Assembly (NCBI GenBank): GCA_046309775.1
Contig: JBKCOM010000035.1
Span: 32,674-96,673 of the forward strand
DNA from: JAIXWP01 sp046309775
Lineage (GTDB): Bacteria > Bacteroidota > Bacteroidia > Flavobacteriales_D > Sanyastnellaceae
Direction: 5' to 3'
Length of the DNA stretch: 64,000 bases
Made by a program: the position numbers and the translations under genes. Position 1 is the stretch's first letter, and every line of letters begins with the position of its first letter. Under the pieces are notes generated by a model that saw nothing but the letters and a program-made list of their open reading frames with translations, was not told where the DNA came from and searched no databases. This document shows, in pieces, positions 52,314-62,003 of this stretch.

Positions 52314-53879
52314 ATGAGATTACTACTTGTTTTAATGTCAATATTGGTTATTGTTTCATGCAGAAAAGACGACACTACGTGGAATACGGATGTGAGTGTT
52401 CCATTATTTCGGGGAGAGTTGCAGCTGAACGATATCATAGCCGATTCTCTTTTGATGACCGATGAAAATGGTCTATGGAGTTTGATTTATAAAGGCAATA
52501 TTTCGGATTTGAACTTTGATTCGTTAGCTCAAATTCCCGATACTACAGTATCTGAGAGCTTCAAAGTTCCATTCAATAGTGGGTCAATTACACTTCCAGC
52601 AGGGGCTTCAATTATAAATGTCACGAGAGATATTGAGTTTGATATTCCCAATGGAGTGCAGCTAAAGCGAGTGCGAATGAAATCAGGAACATTGCAATAT
52701 CGTGTGGTCAATTACATCAATGGGTATATGACCTCGGTATTTTCATTGCCGGGATTGTTGAATGAGGGGGTGCCTTTATTAATCAATGCTGCCACGCCTC
52801 CCGCACAGTCAGATATCCCAGGTGTGGCACAAGGCTCTTATGATCTAGAAAATTTTGAGTTTGATTTGCGAGGCTCTGCAGGTTCCAGTTTTAATGAGGT
52901 GTTCGTAGAGGCTACCGTGAGCGTAGCGGCGGACGCACCGACTTCTGCTGTGGTGCAAGGTCAAGACAGTGTGGTGGTTGAATTATCTTTTATTGACGCG
53001 GTAGTTGAATACGCTACTGGATATTTTGGTCAACATACTTATGTAATCAATGAAGACGAACCTTTGTTTGAGGGAGTCAATTTGCCTGAAGGTTCGCTTG
53101 CGCTAGAAAGGGCTTCTCTAACACTTGATATTGTAAACAATGTAGGTGTGGATGCGCGCTTGAATTTGAATTCTGTTGCTTCTGTGTCAGGCGCGAACAG
53201 TATAGATTTGACTTACGCCCCCTTTAATCAACCAATACTTTTGACGCGGGCGTTGGATAATGGTTGGGGCGTTTATCCTACGAGCTATAGCTATAGCGCG
53301 AATGAGAGTAATTCTAACCTTCCACAATGGATTGGAAATTTACCACAACAATTATCATTGCAAGGTGAGCTCACTCTAAATCCCCTTGGAAATATCTCAG
53401 GCTCGAATGATTTTATTTATACCGAAAATCCAATCGAATTGGATTATGAGGTACAGGTTCCTTTGCGTTTTGCAACAGAGAGCATTATCCTAAGCGATAC
53501 GCTTGATATTAGTGCAGAAATAGAGGAGGACTTTTACGGAAGTTTGGAATTGCTCGTGGATAATCAATATCCGTTTTCAATCTTTGTTGATTTGATATTG
53601 TTGAATACTGTCACTGATGAAGAGTTTATTTTAGGTCTCAACCAGCAAGTGAGAGCAGGAATTCAAACTCCAAACTCTTCAGAGGTAAGTGCAGTGGGTT
53701 CCATTCTGAGTTTTCCAGTAAATGAAGTTATCTTTGAGAAGTTAAAGGAGAACCACCGAATGATCGTTCGGGGTAAAATAACAACCCCTAACTATCCAGA
53801 AATGGTAGGGTTGTACGATCACTATAAAATGATTTATTCTGCCGTGTTGCGCGGTCAATATGGAGTAGTAATTAAATGA
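52314..53879 (+). CDS. Large lipoprotein of unknown function
   Basis: A 521-residue lipoprotein: MRLLLVLMSILVIVSC gives the lipobox (VSC, Cys 16), then a charged segment and an almost all-beta mature part. No known catalytic motif. A TAACTTTC box lies five bases before the ATG at 52314, favouring this start over the in-frame ATG at 52263 inside the previous gene. The stop overlaps the next start (ATGA). Pairs of such a lipoprotein and a DUF5723 barrel recur in Bacteroidota, so an outer-membrane complex is plausible. Confidence 0.78.
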   Translation: MRLLLVLMSILVIVSCRKDDTTWNTDVSVPLFRGELQLNDIIADSLLMTDENGLWSLIYKGNISDLNFDSLAQIPDTTVSESFKVPFNSGSITLPAGASIINVTRDIEFDIPNGVQLKRVRMKSGTLQYRVVNYINGYMTSVFSLPGLLNEGVPLLINAATPPAQSDIPGVAQGSYDLENFEFDLRGSAGSSFNEVFVEATVSVAADAPTSAVVQGQDSVVVELSFIDAVVEYATGYFGQHTYVINEDEPLFEGVNLPEGSLALERASLTLDIVNNVGVDARLNLNSVASVSGANSIDLTYAPFNQPILLTRALDNGWGVYPTSYSYSANESNSNLPQWIGNLPQQLSLQGELTLNPLGNISGSNDFIYTENPIELDYEVQVPLRFATESIILSDTLDISAEIEEDFYGSLELLVDNQYPFSIFVDLILLNTVTDEEFILGLNQQVRAGIQTPNSSEVSAVGSILSFPVNEVIFEKLKENHRMIVRGKITTPNYPEMVGLYDHYKMIYSAVLRGQYGVVIK

Positions 53880-55111
53880 AAAAGTTAACCCTTATAGTTT
53901 TGGTTTGTTTTCTTATTGTAGAAAGTACAATAAGTCAAACGCATTCATATTGGTTGCTTCGTGGTGTGCCTGAGGACACCAGACAAATGTTTCACGTTGG
54001 AGCGGACGCTGGTTGGGGTTCAAATGTTTTAGATAATGAGTGGCTCTCCAAGATGACCATTGGCGGACATATTGGAAATAGTCAGAAAAACTCACTTTAT
54101 CAAAACATGGAAGATTATAACCGAGTTGGGGCTCATTTTAATGCAGGGATTTCGGTGTATTCCTTTGTGGACTCTGTTTTTGGTAGCAAGCAGTGGGGTT
54201 TGACGGGAGGTGTGTCTCGTGTTTCAGCGGCCAATTTATATTTTGGAAAAGATTTTTTCGATTTGGCATACTTCGGTAACGCTCGTTCTGCCGGGGATAC
54301 CATGAGTTTTGGGAAAATGTATGGCCAATTGCAGAGTTTTCAGAAAGTGGGTATTGGAATATTTAATAAAGAAAATTTAAGCTCAATAAGATTCTCTTAT
54401 GTATCTGGATTAAATTATTTGAATCTAAATATTGATCGAGCGCGGTGGTTTACGTCCCCTGTTTCAGGTGTTACGAGCTTAGATTATATCGCAGATTTTG
54501 AGCAGGCGGATACTACCAAGTCTGGCCCATTTACTTCGAGAGGACAAGGATTTTGCCTCGACGCCGATTTGAATATTCCTATGAAAAGAGATCAGGGTTT
54601 TTTCTCTATCTCTGTTAGGAATATTGGCTGGACGTATTGGCAAAACAGCATTTATTATGAGGCTGATTCTACGTTCGTGTGGGATGGTATTGAAATTAAT
54701 GATGTGCTTGGAATAGACGCTGATAGTTTGGCTTTACCCGCTTGGCAAGATACTTTGGGAGTAGAAGGACGCAAGCAATCGCGTTGGAGGCCATTGCCTG
54801 GCTCAATTCAATTCAGGATGTTGAAGAAAATTAATTCGAAAAGCAGTTATGAGGCAAGCATATTATTGCAACCAAATTATGCAGCGCTGCCCTTGGTTTC
54901 ATTGGGCTATAATCATTTTGTCTCAAAAGGATTGATGCTTACCGAACGGGTCAGTTATGGCGGTTATTCGCGGTTGGCCTTGGGTATAGAACTTCAATAC
55001 CTATTGAATGATCGTGTTTTTGTTTCAGCAGGTACACAACATTTATGGGGTATAATGGCGATAAGCGCAAGGGGAAGCAATGCTTTCTTAGGAGTTTCGC
55101 TAGTTTTATAA
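53876..55111 (+). CDS. DUF5723 outer-membrane beta-barrel protein
   Basis: A 411-residue protein with a signal peptide (cleavage near TISQ, about 21) and a PorV/FadL-like barrel pattern, ending in the strand AFLGVSLVL. Landmarks of DUF5723 are an early FHVGADAGWGSN segment and the WLSK...GGHIGNSQ stretch. Coupled by ATGA to the preceding lipoprotein, which it may bind. Confidence 0.8.
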   Translation: MKKLTLIVLVCFLIVESTISQTHSYWLLRGVPEDTRQMFHVGADAGWGSNVLDNEWLSKMTIGGHIGNSQKNSLYQNMEDYNRVGAHFNAGISVYSFVDSVFGSKQWGLTGGVSRVSAANLYFGKDFFDLAYFGNARSAGDTMSFGKMYGQLQSFQKVGIGIFNKENLSSIRFSYVSGLNYLNLNIDRARWFTSPVSGVTSLDYIADFEQADTTKSGPFTSRGQGFCLDADLNIPMKRDQGFFSISVRNIGWTYWQNSIYYEADSTFVWDGIEINDVLGIDADSLALPAWQDTLGVEGRKQSRWRPLPGSIQFRMLKKINSKSSYEASILLQPNYAALPLVSLGYNHFVSKGLMLTERVSYGGYSRLALGIELQYLLNDRVFVSAGTQHLWGIMAISARGSNAFLGVSLVL

Positions 55112-55144
55112 TGAAGTTGATAGTTTTTTTTGTAAAATATAGAA

Positions 55145-55957
55145 ATGATGTTAGATCAAATTCCAAATATTAAAAACACAGATAAAGGAAATTTTTTCCT
55201 TATTGCAGGTCCATGTGTCGTTGAGAGTGAAGAGCTCGTTTTTGAAGTGGCCGAAAAGGTGAAAGCAATCACTGATCGCTTGGAAATTCCATATATTTTT
55301 AAAGCATCCTATAGAAAGGCCAATCGTTCGCGTGGAGATTCATTTACAGGCATAGGAGATCGTGAAGGTCTTCAAATTCTCAGAAATGTGGCCGACCATT
55401 TCAAGCTTCCTGTCACCACAGATTTTCATAGTGCTGAAGAAGCTTATATGGCTGCAGAGTATGTTGATATTCTTCAAGTTCCCGCCTTCCTTTGCCGTCA
55501 GACAGATATTCTTCAGGCAGCAGCAAAAACAGGGAAAGTAGTCAATGTGAAAAAGGGGCAATTCCTTTCGGCTGAATCGATGCAACATGCAGTGAACAAA
55601 ATAGTTGAATCTGGCAACAAGAATGTGTGGCTCACAGAGCGCGGAACTACTTTTGGTTATCAGGATTTAGTGGTTGATTTTAGAGGCCTTCCTGTGATGC
55701 AGCAGTATGCTCCGACAATAATGGACTGTACACACAGTTTGCAACAACCCAATCAAAGCTCGGGTGTAACGGGCGGAAAACCTGAACTCATTGAAACTAT
55801 TGCAAAGGCCGCTGTGGCCGTGGGTGTGGATGGATTGTTTATCGAAACTCATCCTAACCCTGCTGTAGCCAAGAGTGATGGAGCAAACATGTTACGCCTA
55901 GAATTATTAGAAGGTTTACTAGAAAGACTTATCAAGGTTAGAAAAGCAATTCGATGA
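55145..55957 (+). CDS. kdsA: 3-deoxy-8-phosphooctulonate synthase
   Basis: A 270-residue enzyme that condenses phosphoenolpyruvate with arabinose 5-phosphate to Kdo 8-phosphate for lipopolysaccharide. Motifs: IAGPCVVES, KASYRKANRSRGDSF, LTERGTTFGYQDLVVD and ETHPNPAVAKSDG in shorter blocks. Cys24 in AGPC is the metal ligand of the metal-dependent class; the metal-free E. coli type has Asn there. It shares a four-base overlap with the next gene. The presence of kdsA shows that Kdo-containing LPS is made. Confidence 0.96.
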   Translation: MMLDQIPNIKNTDKGNFFLIAGPCVVESEELVFEVAEKVKAITDRLEIPYIFKASYRKANRSRGDSFTGIGDREGLQILRNVADHFKLPVTTDFHSAEEAYMAAEYVDILQVPAFLCRQTDILQAAAKTGKVVNVKKGQFLSAESMQHAVNKIVESGNKNVWLTERGTTFGYQDLVVDFRGLPVMQQYAPTIMDCTHSLQQPNQSSGVTGGKPELIETIAKAAVAVGVDGLFIETHPNPAVAKSDGANMLRLELLEGLLERLIKVRKAIR

Positions 55958-57321
55958 AAAATTTAATTCTTCTTCTTTTCGTTCCATTTTCAGTGATTGC
56001 TGGAGGAGATCCTCCTTTGGCAATTTTCAAAACAATAGGTACGTCAAACGTTGAGGAAGGTATTGATATAGCAATAGATTCAAATGGTTTTATCTACGCA
56101 CTTTCTAGCACGAACGCCGCGCCCTCTTCACATACGGATGTGGTTTTGACATGTATGGATCAAAATCTCAATTGTCTATGGTCAGAAGTTTATGGAACGG
56201 GAGCTATTGAGCAACCAAGTGCGATTGCGATAAATAGTGCGAATGAGATTTTTATTAGTGGAACACAGCTCCATGTTGGCGATGATGGCTATGATGTATT
56301 CGTAATGACTATTGCAGCGGATGGAACACAATTGAGTTATGCTTCTCACAGCGCTCCATCATGGCAAGTGGCTCATCAAATGACATTGCTCAATGAGCGT
56401 CCACTATTGCTTATCGAAGACTATTCAAGTGCCGATCGATACAAGTTATTGCAGTGCAATGTTGGAGATGTGTTTGAATATCTGCCTCTCGGCACTGCTT
56501 TATCAGGTCGCATACCATCCGCGATTGAAGTGGTAGGTCAAGAAATTTACCTTGCATCTTATTTGGAGAACGAGAGTAACGAGGAGGCATTTTTAAATGA
56601 TTCTAAAATCTTAAAGTTAAATAGTGCCACTTTCAGCGAAAGCAATTTGTCGGTTTCAGATATTCAGGGGAATGTTGTAATCAATGATATTTTCATTGAT
56701 TCAGAAGGTTTAGTCCACATTGCCGGTGAGATTGATTTACTTGATTATGTAAGCGGATATTATGCGCGTTACGACAATGAAGGAAATCTTTTGATGACCG
56801 GAGGCATTGGTGCCACCGATGATTTTGGATTTTCAAATGTATATGTAACGGCCGACAATATTATTCTGCCGGGCTACCTAAAGTTTGCTGGTGCAGGAAA
56901 AAAAGACGCATTTGTAATGATGCTAGAAAATGATGGAACATTTGCCGGTGCACCTACTTTTGGCGGCGAAGAGGATGACTTCTTTGTGAATGCGGTATTC
57001 TCAGATTCAGGTGAAATCTATTGTGTGGGTACAAGCTATAGTTTTAATGGAGAAACAGGCGAGACGATTGTCCTCAAACTTTCAGAAGCTTCTGCGGGTG
57101 GATACGTGCAAACTTTTGATTTGAATAATGAATGCCTCGTTGTAAGTATTCAAGAGTCAAAGCAGCTTCCTCGAGAAATCATTCGAGAGGAGTATTTCGA
57201 TTTAATGGGCCGGAAAATGGAGAGTACCAATATCCAACAGATTTATCTGAAGGTAATGTATTACGACAATGGAGATGTAGAAGTATCTAAACGACTGGAC
57301 TCATTTTTTCCAATCGATTAG
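55954..57321 (+). CDS. Secreted beta-propeller-like protein with a T9SS-like tail
   Basis: A 455-residue exported protein (signal about 1-17). Repeated segments such as AIDSNGFIYALSS, AINSANEIFISGT and FIDSEGLVHIAGE match an SBBP/NHL-type six- or seven-bladed propeller. The C-terminal REEYFDLMGRKMES...YYDNGDVEVSKRL resembles a variant type A T9SS sorting tail; confidence in that is moderate. The start overlaps kdsA (ATGA); the stop overlaps the convergent membrane gene by 21 bases. Confidence 0.7.
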   Translation: MKNLILLLFVPFSVIAGGDPPLAIFKTIGTSNVEEGIDIAIDSNGFIYALSSTNAAPSSHTDVVLTCMDQNLNCLWSEVYGTGAIEQPSAIAINSANEIFISGTQLHVGDDGYDVFVMTIAADGTQLSYASHSAPSWQVAHQMTLLNERPLLLIEDYSSADRYKLLQCNVGDVFEYLPLGTALSGRIPSAIEVVGQEIYLASYLENESNEEAFLNDSKILKLNSATFSESNLSVSDIQGNVVINDIFIDSEGLVHIAGEIDLLDYVSGYYARYDNEGNLLMTGGIGATDDFGFSNVYVTADNIILPGYLKFAGAGKKDAFVMMLENDGTFAGAPTFGGEEDDFFVNAVFSDSGEIYCVGTSYSFNGETGETIVLKLSEASAGGYVQTFDLNNECLVVSIQESKQLPREIIREEYFDLMGRKMESTNIQQIYLKVMYYDNGDVEVSKRLDSFFPID

Positions 57322-58776
57322 TGCAGGGTAGTGATAGATATTCTTCAAACGTTCATTCAATATTGGATTTTCGGTACTTGGTTTTTTCACAAGAATAATC
57401 CAATCGACATCTTTAAGCAATTTTTCTGTCAACAATTCTTTGTTGCTCTTAGGAATGATGGGCAACGCGTAGCCTTTGCGCTCGAGTTGATATAAGGTTC
57501 CATTCATAGTAGAGTCGCCAACCACCAGGATTTTTTCTTTTCTTTCTGAATCTGTGCGTTCAATAATTTGTCTAAACTGTTCGATTTTCGGGTGTAAAGA
57601 CTGAATGTAATCAGACCCAGCCCAGCGCTTTTCGATCTTTGGAGTGACATACACGTAGGCGGATACGAGTACAATGGCCATCGCAGACGTCGCTAAATAA
57701 TGAAACCACTTTTGATTTTTATATTGGAAGATATGTGGTAAAGTTGTTAAGGTAAAGCCTGCTATGGCTGGAAGGCAGATTAGAAAATAATAGTCGTGAT
57801 CATGAAATTTTTGAAAAAAAAGAATCACAAAACAGGCTACACCCAAAAGGTTGAGTAGATTGTAGAGCAACTGAAAGCGATTTATTTTTTTTATAAAAAG
57901 AAAAAAGGATAGAAAGATTATCACAAACCACCAGCGAGAGATTTCAGGATAATAGCTGTTTTTCCAATAATTTTGAATGAGGTCAATGGTTGCCGCTACT
58001 TCGGCACTACTTGTCTTCCAAAGAGGAATGGCCCTATTTGCATAATAATCATTATTCAATACCGCATTGTATTGATGCACATAATACCACCAAGCGCTAA
58101 TCAATAGTGTGCATGACAGAACCAATAATAATTTACTTTTTGTAGAAATTACAATATCTCTTTGAAGGAATGACGATGCGAAAAATGCGATAGGAAAAAT
58201 AGCATATGAGACTTTGATTAGTGAAGCAAGTGTAAACAAGCCAATGCCAATGATAATATACCTCTTATTGTTCGACATGGTGAGGCACACGGCGCTGATC
58301 GATAGGCCAGTGGCGGAAATGTCAGGTAAATAATTATTGCTATAATAAAGAACTACTGTGGAGCAAATCATTATACATGCAGAAAGTGCTGCTGCGACGT
58401 ATGGTATTTTTTCTCTGAATAGAAAGTAAAAAAGTGTATAGATGCCACTGAAAAAACACAACGCATGAATGATGCGAATGATAGTCGATGGATGATTCCA
58501 AAGATGCGAGACTTGCGCTGCGATCCAATAGAAAATTGGAAACTCGCTCGCTGCTTTTCCATTTTCACTAATGAGATTAAAGTTCTCCGGCGAGAGAAAG
58601 GCCGCGTCTAAATAAAAATAGTTTAGCACAAAGGAAAGACTATCGCTCTGCCGAATGAAATGCACACCATCTGGTAACTTGAAGAATATCGAAAAATAGC
58701 CAATTGGCGCTAGCAGAAGCGCTGCGAGAATGAAGAAAACAGAATGGGGGAGGTATTTCTTAACCGTTTCACTCAT
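57301..58776 (-). CDS. Membrane glycosyltransferase-like protein, second copy
   Basis: A 491-residue protein with ten or more TM helices and a soluble C-terminal part. HFIRQSDSL, SEFPIFYW and the LPDISATGL segment match NHNWRQVTG, MEFPILNY and MPDVSAISL of the protein at 33433. GT-C-like fold likely. The start overlaps the end of the MazG-like gene, and the stop overlaps a convergent gene by 21 bases. Last gene of the five-gene minus-strand unit. Confidence 0.65.
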   Translation of the reverse strand: MSETVKKYLPHSVFFILAALLLAPIGYFSIFFKLPDGVHFIRQSDSLSFVLNYFYLDAAFLSPENFNLISENGKAASEFPIFYWIAAQVSHLWNHPSTIIRIIHALCFFSGIYTLFYFLFREKIPYVAAALSACIMICSTVVLYYSNNYLPDISATGLSISAVCLTMSNNKRYIIIGIGLFTLASLIKVSYAIFPIAFFASSFLQRDIVISTKSKLLLVLSCTLLISAWWYYVHQYNAVLNNDYYANRAIPLWKTSSAEVAATIDLIQNYWKNSYYPEISRWWFVIIFLSFFLFIKKINRFQLLYNLLNLLGVACFVILFFQKFHDHDYYFLICLPAIAGFTLTTLPHIFQYKNQKWFHYLATSAMAIVLVSAYVYVTPKIEKRWAGSDYIQSLHPKIEQFRQIIERTDSERKEKILVVGDSTMNGTLYQLERKGYALPIIPKSNKELLTEKLLKDVDWIILVKKPSTENPILNERLKNIYHYPALIDWKK

Positions 58777-59179
58777 TGATGATCGCGGCTATGTTTGGCT
58801 TGAAGTAGCGATTTGATTTCATTACTTTTCCATCTTCACGATAAATAGGCTTCCCGTTTTCGTCGAGTTTACTCATGTTGCTGCGATGGATTTCGGTGAA
58901 TACTTCTTCAATTTTAGATTGTAATCCATGAGCATTTAAGGTTCCACATAATATGTAAAGCATATCACCCAAGGCATCTGCAATCTCTACCAAATCTCCG
59001 TTCTTAGCTGCTTCAAGGTATTCTTCGTTTTCTTCTTTCATTAGATTAAAACGAAGCGTATATTCTTTTTCTGTAAGGGTTCCAATGGGTTCGAAGCGAT
59101 TTGGTATTCCAAATGCATTGTGGAATTCGCCAACAGCATTTATAGTATCTTGAAGGAGTAGGGATTTTTTTTCTGACAT
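58769..59179 (-). CDS. MazG-like nucleotide pyrophosphohydrolase
   Basis: A 136-residue all-alpha NTP-PPase-type protein. The metal-binding signature EENEEYLEAA (about 50-59) and the downstream EIADALGDMLYIL (about 66-78) match the MazG/dUTPase-like ExxE...ExxD motif. The C-terminal segment MSKLDENGKPIYREDGKVM is typical of the phage and Bacteroidota pyrophosphohydrolase subgroup. Likely cleaves a non-canonical or modified NTP; the substrate cannot be told from sequence. Starts two bases after the TlpA-like stop. Confidence 0.87.
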   Translation of the reverse strand: MSEKKSLLLQDTINAVGEFHNAFGIPNRFEPIGTLTEKEYTLRFNLMKEENEEYLEAAKNGDLVEIADALGDMLYILCGTLNAHGLQSKIEEVFTEIHRSNMSKLDENGKPIYREDGKVMKSNRYFKPNIAAIINE

Positions 59180-59181
59180 AA

Positions 59182-60585
59182 TTATGGGTTGATTTCTTTG
59201 AGCATTTCTTGTATCGTTTCCTCGAGTTTACTGCGCATGATAAGTCGACGTAAAATTTTTCCATTTTGATCCACCGCAATCAACGTAGGAGTGCTTGGTA
59301 CAGGGAATCTTTTACTAAAATCTTTTCGCGAATCATACGAAAGAAACACATGAATCCACGGGCTGTTTTTTTCTTTCGCGCTGGCCATCCAATCTTCTTC
59401 GGCTTTATCGGTGCCGATAGCATATATCTCGATTCCTTGAGACTTGTATTTTTTATAAATAGATTGTAGCTCTGGCTCAAATTCTTTGCAGTGGCTGCAG
59501 TTGGAGCGCCAGAACATAAGAATGGTTATTTTATTTTTTGAGAAAACTTGTTTTAGTTCAATGATGTCTTTGTTGGGCAAGCTTGGAAGACGGAGATTTT
59601 CGATGGTGTTACCGGGCTTGTTCCTTTCTAGAGCAGTAATGAGATTTCTTGTAGCATCTTCTACGTGAGTATTATCAGTGCAGTCGCTGACATACCAAGT
59701 GAGTAAATGTGAGAGCCCTTCTTCACTTTTATAATCGAGCATTTTGTCTAATAAAAATCGAAATACAAACGCTTCGACTTCTTCATTGGCCATGGCCTTC
59801 ACCATCACTTGATCGATGTACTCTGTGATTTTATTTTTTTCATAGAAGTATTGAAAGTGATAATTGAGCGATCGCACAAGTCCAAAGTGTTTCAGTACTC
59901 GAGGGTCTTTGAAAGGTATATTGTCAAGACCATGCTTTGAGTACCATTGGAGCACAGAGTCCATAGGAATATTCGTGTTCTCGATGAATGGACAAATAGG
60001 TCGGGTGATAGATGGAATTACAACATCTGCGGTAATGGTCTGAGGATAGGCATTGACTCTTGCGTTTTGAAGTTGTTCAGCAAATTTCTTTTCCATTAAA
60101 AGGCGTTCCCTGCTATTGCGCTCGAGAGAGTCTGGATTAAGAAGAAAGTTAGCATAGCTCTCCATGATCTTATGATAGCCTTGCGCCTCTTTTGTGCCGC
60201 CGGTGTATAGCGCTCGCATTTGGAAGTCCTCAAGCTTGAACTTCAAGTCATAAACAACTTGGTTTTCTATCAATAAAAAATCGCCCCATCTCTTAGGGTC
60301 AATGCTGAGGCGCAAGCGATATTGTCCCGCATGGGTGCACTTGTTGGGCAGTAAAAATTTTCCCTCTTTATTAATAGCGGCATTGGCGCAATTTTTCCAC
60401 GAGTCTTCACTCCAATATTCAAGAATTATTGTTCCTTTCTGATCTGGCAGCCCTTCGATGGTACCTGATATTTTGAAATCCTGCCCAAAAGAAGCCATCC
60501 CCCAAAACACAAGTGCAAACACCACCAACATCCTACTCCTACTCATTCCCCTACTCATCCTCCTATTCCAATTGCAGTTCATCAT
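59182..60585 (-). CDS. TlpA-family redoxin with DUF4369 and DUF5106 domains
   Basis: A 467-residue exported protein. The signal follows a basic stretch with repeated Met-Ser-Arg (cleavage near SFGQ). DUF4369-like (about 40-140) and DUF5106-like (about 170-310) regions are followed by a thioredoxin domain with the active site CSHC (FWRSNCSHC) and the cis-Pro PSTPTLIAV. The ATG at 60585 overlaps the previous stop as ATGA; ATGs at 60594 and further in are possible. Known DUF4369 thioredoxins act on periplasmic disulfides. Confidence 0.85.
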   Translation of the reverse strand: MMNCNWNRRMSRGMSRSRMLVVFALVFWGMASFGQDFKISGTIEGLPDQKGTIILEYWSEDSWKNCANAAINKEGKFLLPNKCTHAGQYRLRLSIDPKRWGDFLLIENQVVYDLKFKLEDFQMRALYTGGTKEAQGYHKIMESYANFLLNPDSLERNSRERLLMEKKFAEQLQNARVNAYPQTITADVVIPSITRPICPFIENTNIPMDSVLQWYSKHGLDNIPFKDPRVLKHFGLVRSLNYHFQYFYEKNKITEYIDQVMVKAMANEEVEAFVFRFLLDKMLDYKSEEGLSHLLTWYVSDCTDNTHVEDATRNLITALERNKPGNTIENLRLPSLPNKDIIELKQVFSKNKITILMFWRSNCSHCKEFEPELQSIYKKYKSQGIEIYAIGTDKAEEDWMASAKEKNSPWIHVFLSYDSRKDFSKRFPVPSTPTLIAVDQNGKILRRLIMRSKLEETIQEMLKEINP

Positions 60586-62003
60586 TCTATCCATAAAACA
60601 GAGTTTCCGGTGTTAAATTCATTTTCTTCAAATAGATTATTTCCTGGATCTATAATCCATTTGCCATCGACGACAAATTTGTAAGTGACTTTACCGTTTT
60701 GAAGATAGAATGGCAATGTCCAATCGTCTCCGGATTTTATCATTTGAAGTCCGGGCTCCATCCAGTCGATAAAACTGCCAGTAACGCGCACATCTTTCGA
60801 CGTACCATATCCTGATAGTTTGAATGTATAATTGGGTTCAACCACGATCCAGTTGTCGATTTCATTGAACACTGAACTAGGAAATGTTAGATTGGAGCTA
60901 TCGGCATACCAGCGCCCATCTACAATGTACTTATAGGTGTAAAATCCGGCCCTAAGAGGAATGGTATAGGTCCAGCCATTTTCAGAAGATTTCATGAACA
61001 ACTGCGTTTCGTTCCAGCCATTGAATGAACCTGTAAGAATTACTGTTCGCGCATTCTGAAAACCTTTTAGATTGAAGGTGACATCTGTTTTTTGTCCCAA
61101 TTCTAAAAATGAATTGTCGGTGTTATGTTCATTAGGGACACGTTTAGAGTTTGTTGGATCACAAATCCAATTACCATCAACAATAAACTTGTAAGTATAA
61201 TCGCCATCGGGCAAAAACACGGGAAGATACCAGCCAGCGTTATCCCGAAGCATTTCAGTGTTTCTTTCATCCCAATTGTTGAAGCTTCCGGCTAATAATA
61301 CTTGCTTTGCATCGGTGCTTGGGAATCTAAATGTATAGTTGGGCTTGAAGTAAACTGAGTTGTAATCGCCGTTGTTATCGGAGATTTTTGAAAGATTATT
61401 CAAATCTCTTTTCCAATAACCGTCGATAATGAATTTGTATTCATGGCGACCAGCGGGAATGTCTAGGTCGATGTACCAACCATCTTCTGCTTTTATCATC
61501 TCCGTTTTTCCCGTGCTCCATTTATTGAACGTACCACTTAGAAAAACTCCCAGAGCGTTTGTACTTCCGTAAAGGTAGAATCGAGTTTTACCATTTATTT
61601 CAAATACGCTCTGCTTTTTCCATTGGTTGTAACCATACACTTTCGTAGTGAATTGATTACCACTAAAGCTGGAGTCTGATTTCCAGTAGCTATCGAAATT
61701 GAAATTTTCCCAGTCTTGATCGAGGTTTTGGTTGATTTTTTTTGAAATTTTGATGTACTTTTTAGTTCGTTTAGCTATTTTCCATCCGTCGTTGGCAAAA
61801 CTTCCAAGGGTGCCTTTATTTACGAGCGAATCAAAAGATAATTGGCTCATATCATAGAGCGCAAGAATGCTGTCTGCCTCGGCCTTACTCCAATTTCTCA
61901 TTACCTTAAAGTGCATCTCATTGTCTTTTAGTACAAAAAGGTTTTGAGATTTCAAGAGACTTGAAATAACGAGGAATGGTATGAGAAAAACGATTTTTTT
62001 CAT
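60582..62003 (-). CDS. Exported protein with four glycogen-binding (CBM48/AMPK-type) repeats
   Basis: A 473-residue exported protein (signal about 1-19). After a helical N-terminal region with a KAEADSILALYDMSQLSFD stretch, four repeats (about 165-473) each carry SG(T/S)FNxW or TGSFxxW followed by Y(K/T)YKF(I/V)(I/V)DGxW, the AMPK/CBM48 carbohydrate-binding pattern. No hydrolase domain is present, so it may present glycan at the surface or act as a scaffold (inference). Starts in a four-base overlap with the aspartyl protease gene and overlaps the next gene by four bases. Confidence 0.85.
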   Translation of the reverse strand: MKKIVFLIPFLVISSLLKSQNLFVLKDNEMHFKVMRNWSKAEADSILALYDMSQLSFDSLVNKGTLGSFANDGWKIAKRTKKYIKISKKINQNLDQDWENFNFDSYWKSDSSFSGNQFTTKVYGYNQWKKQSVFEINGKTRFYLYGSTNALGVFLSGTFNKWSTGKTEMIKAEDGWYIDLDIPAGRHEYKFIIDGYWKRDLNNLSKISDNNGDYNSVYFKPNYTFRFPSTDAKQVLLAGSFNNWDERNTEMLRDNAGWYLPVFLPDGDYTYKFIVDGNWICDPTNSKRVPNEHNTDNSFLELGQKTDVTFNLKGFQNARTVILTGSFNGWNETQLFMKSSENGWTYTIPLRAGFYTYKYIVDGRWYADSSNLTFPSSVFNEIDNWIVVEPNYTFKLSGYGTSKDVRVTGSFIDWMEPGLQMIKSGDDWTLPFYLQNGKVTYKFVVDGKWIIDPGNNLFEENEFNTGNSVLWIE

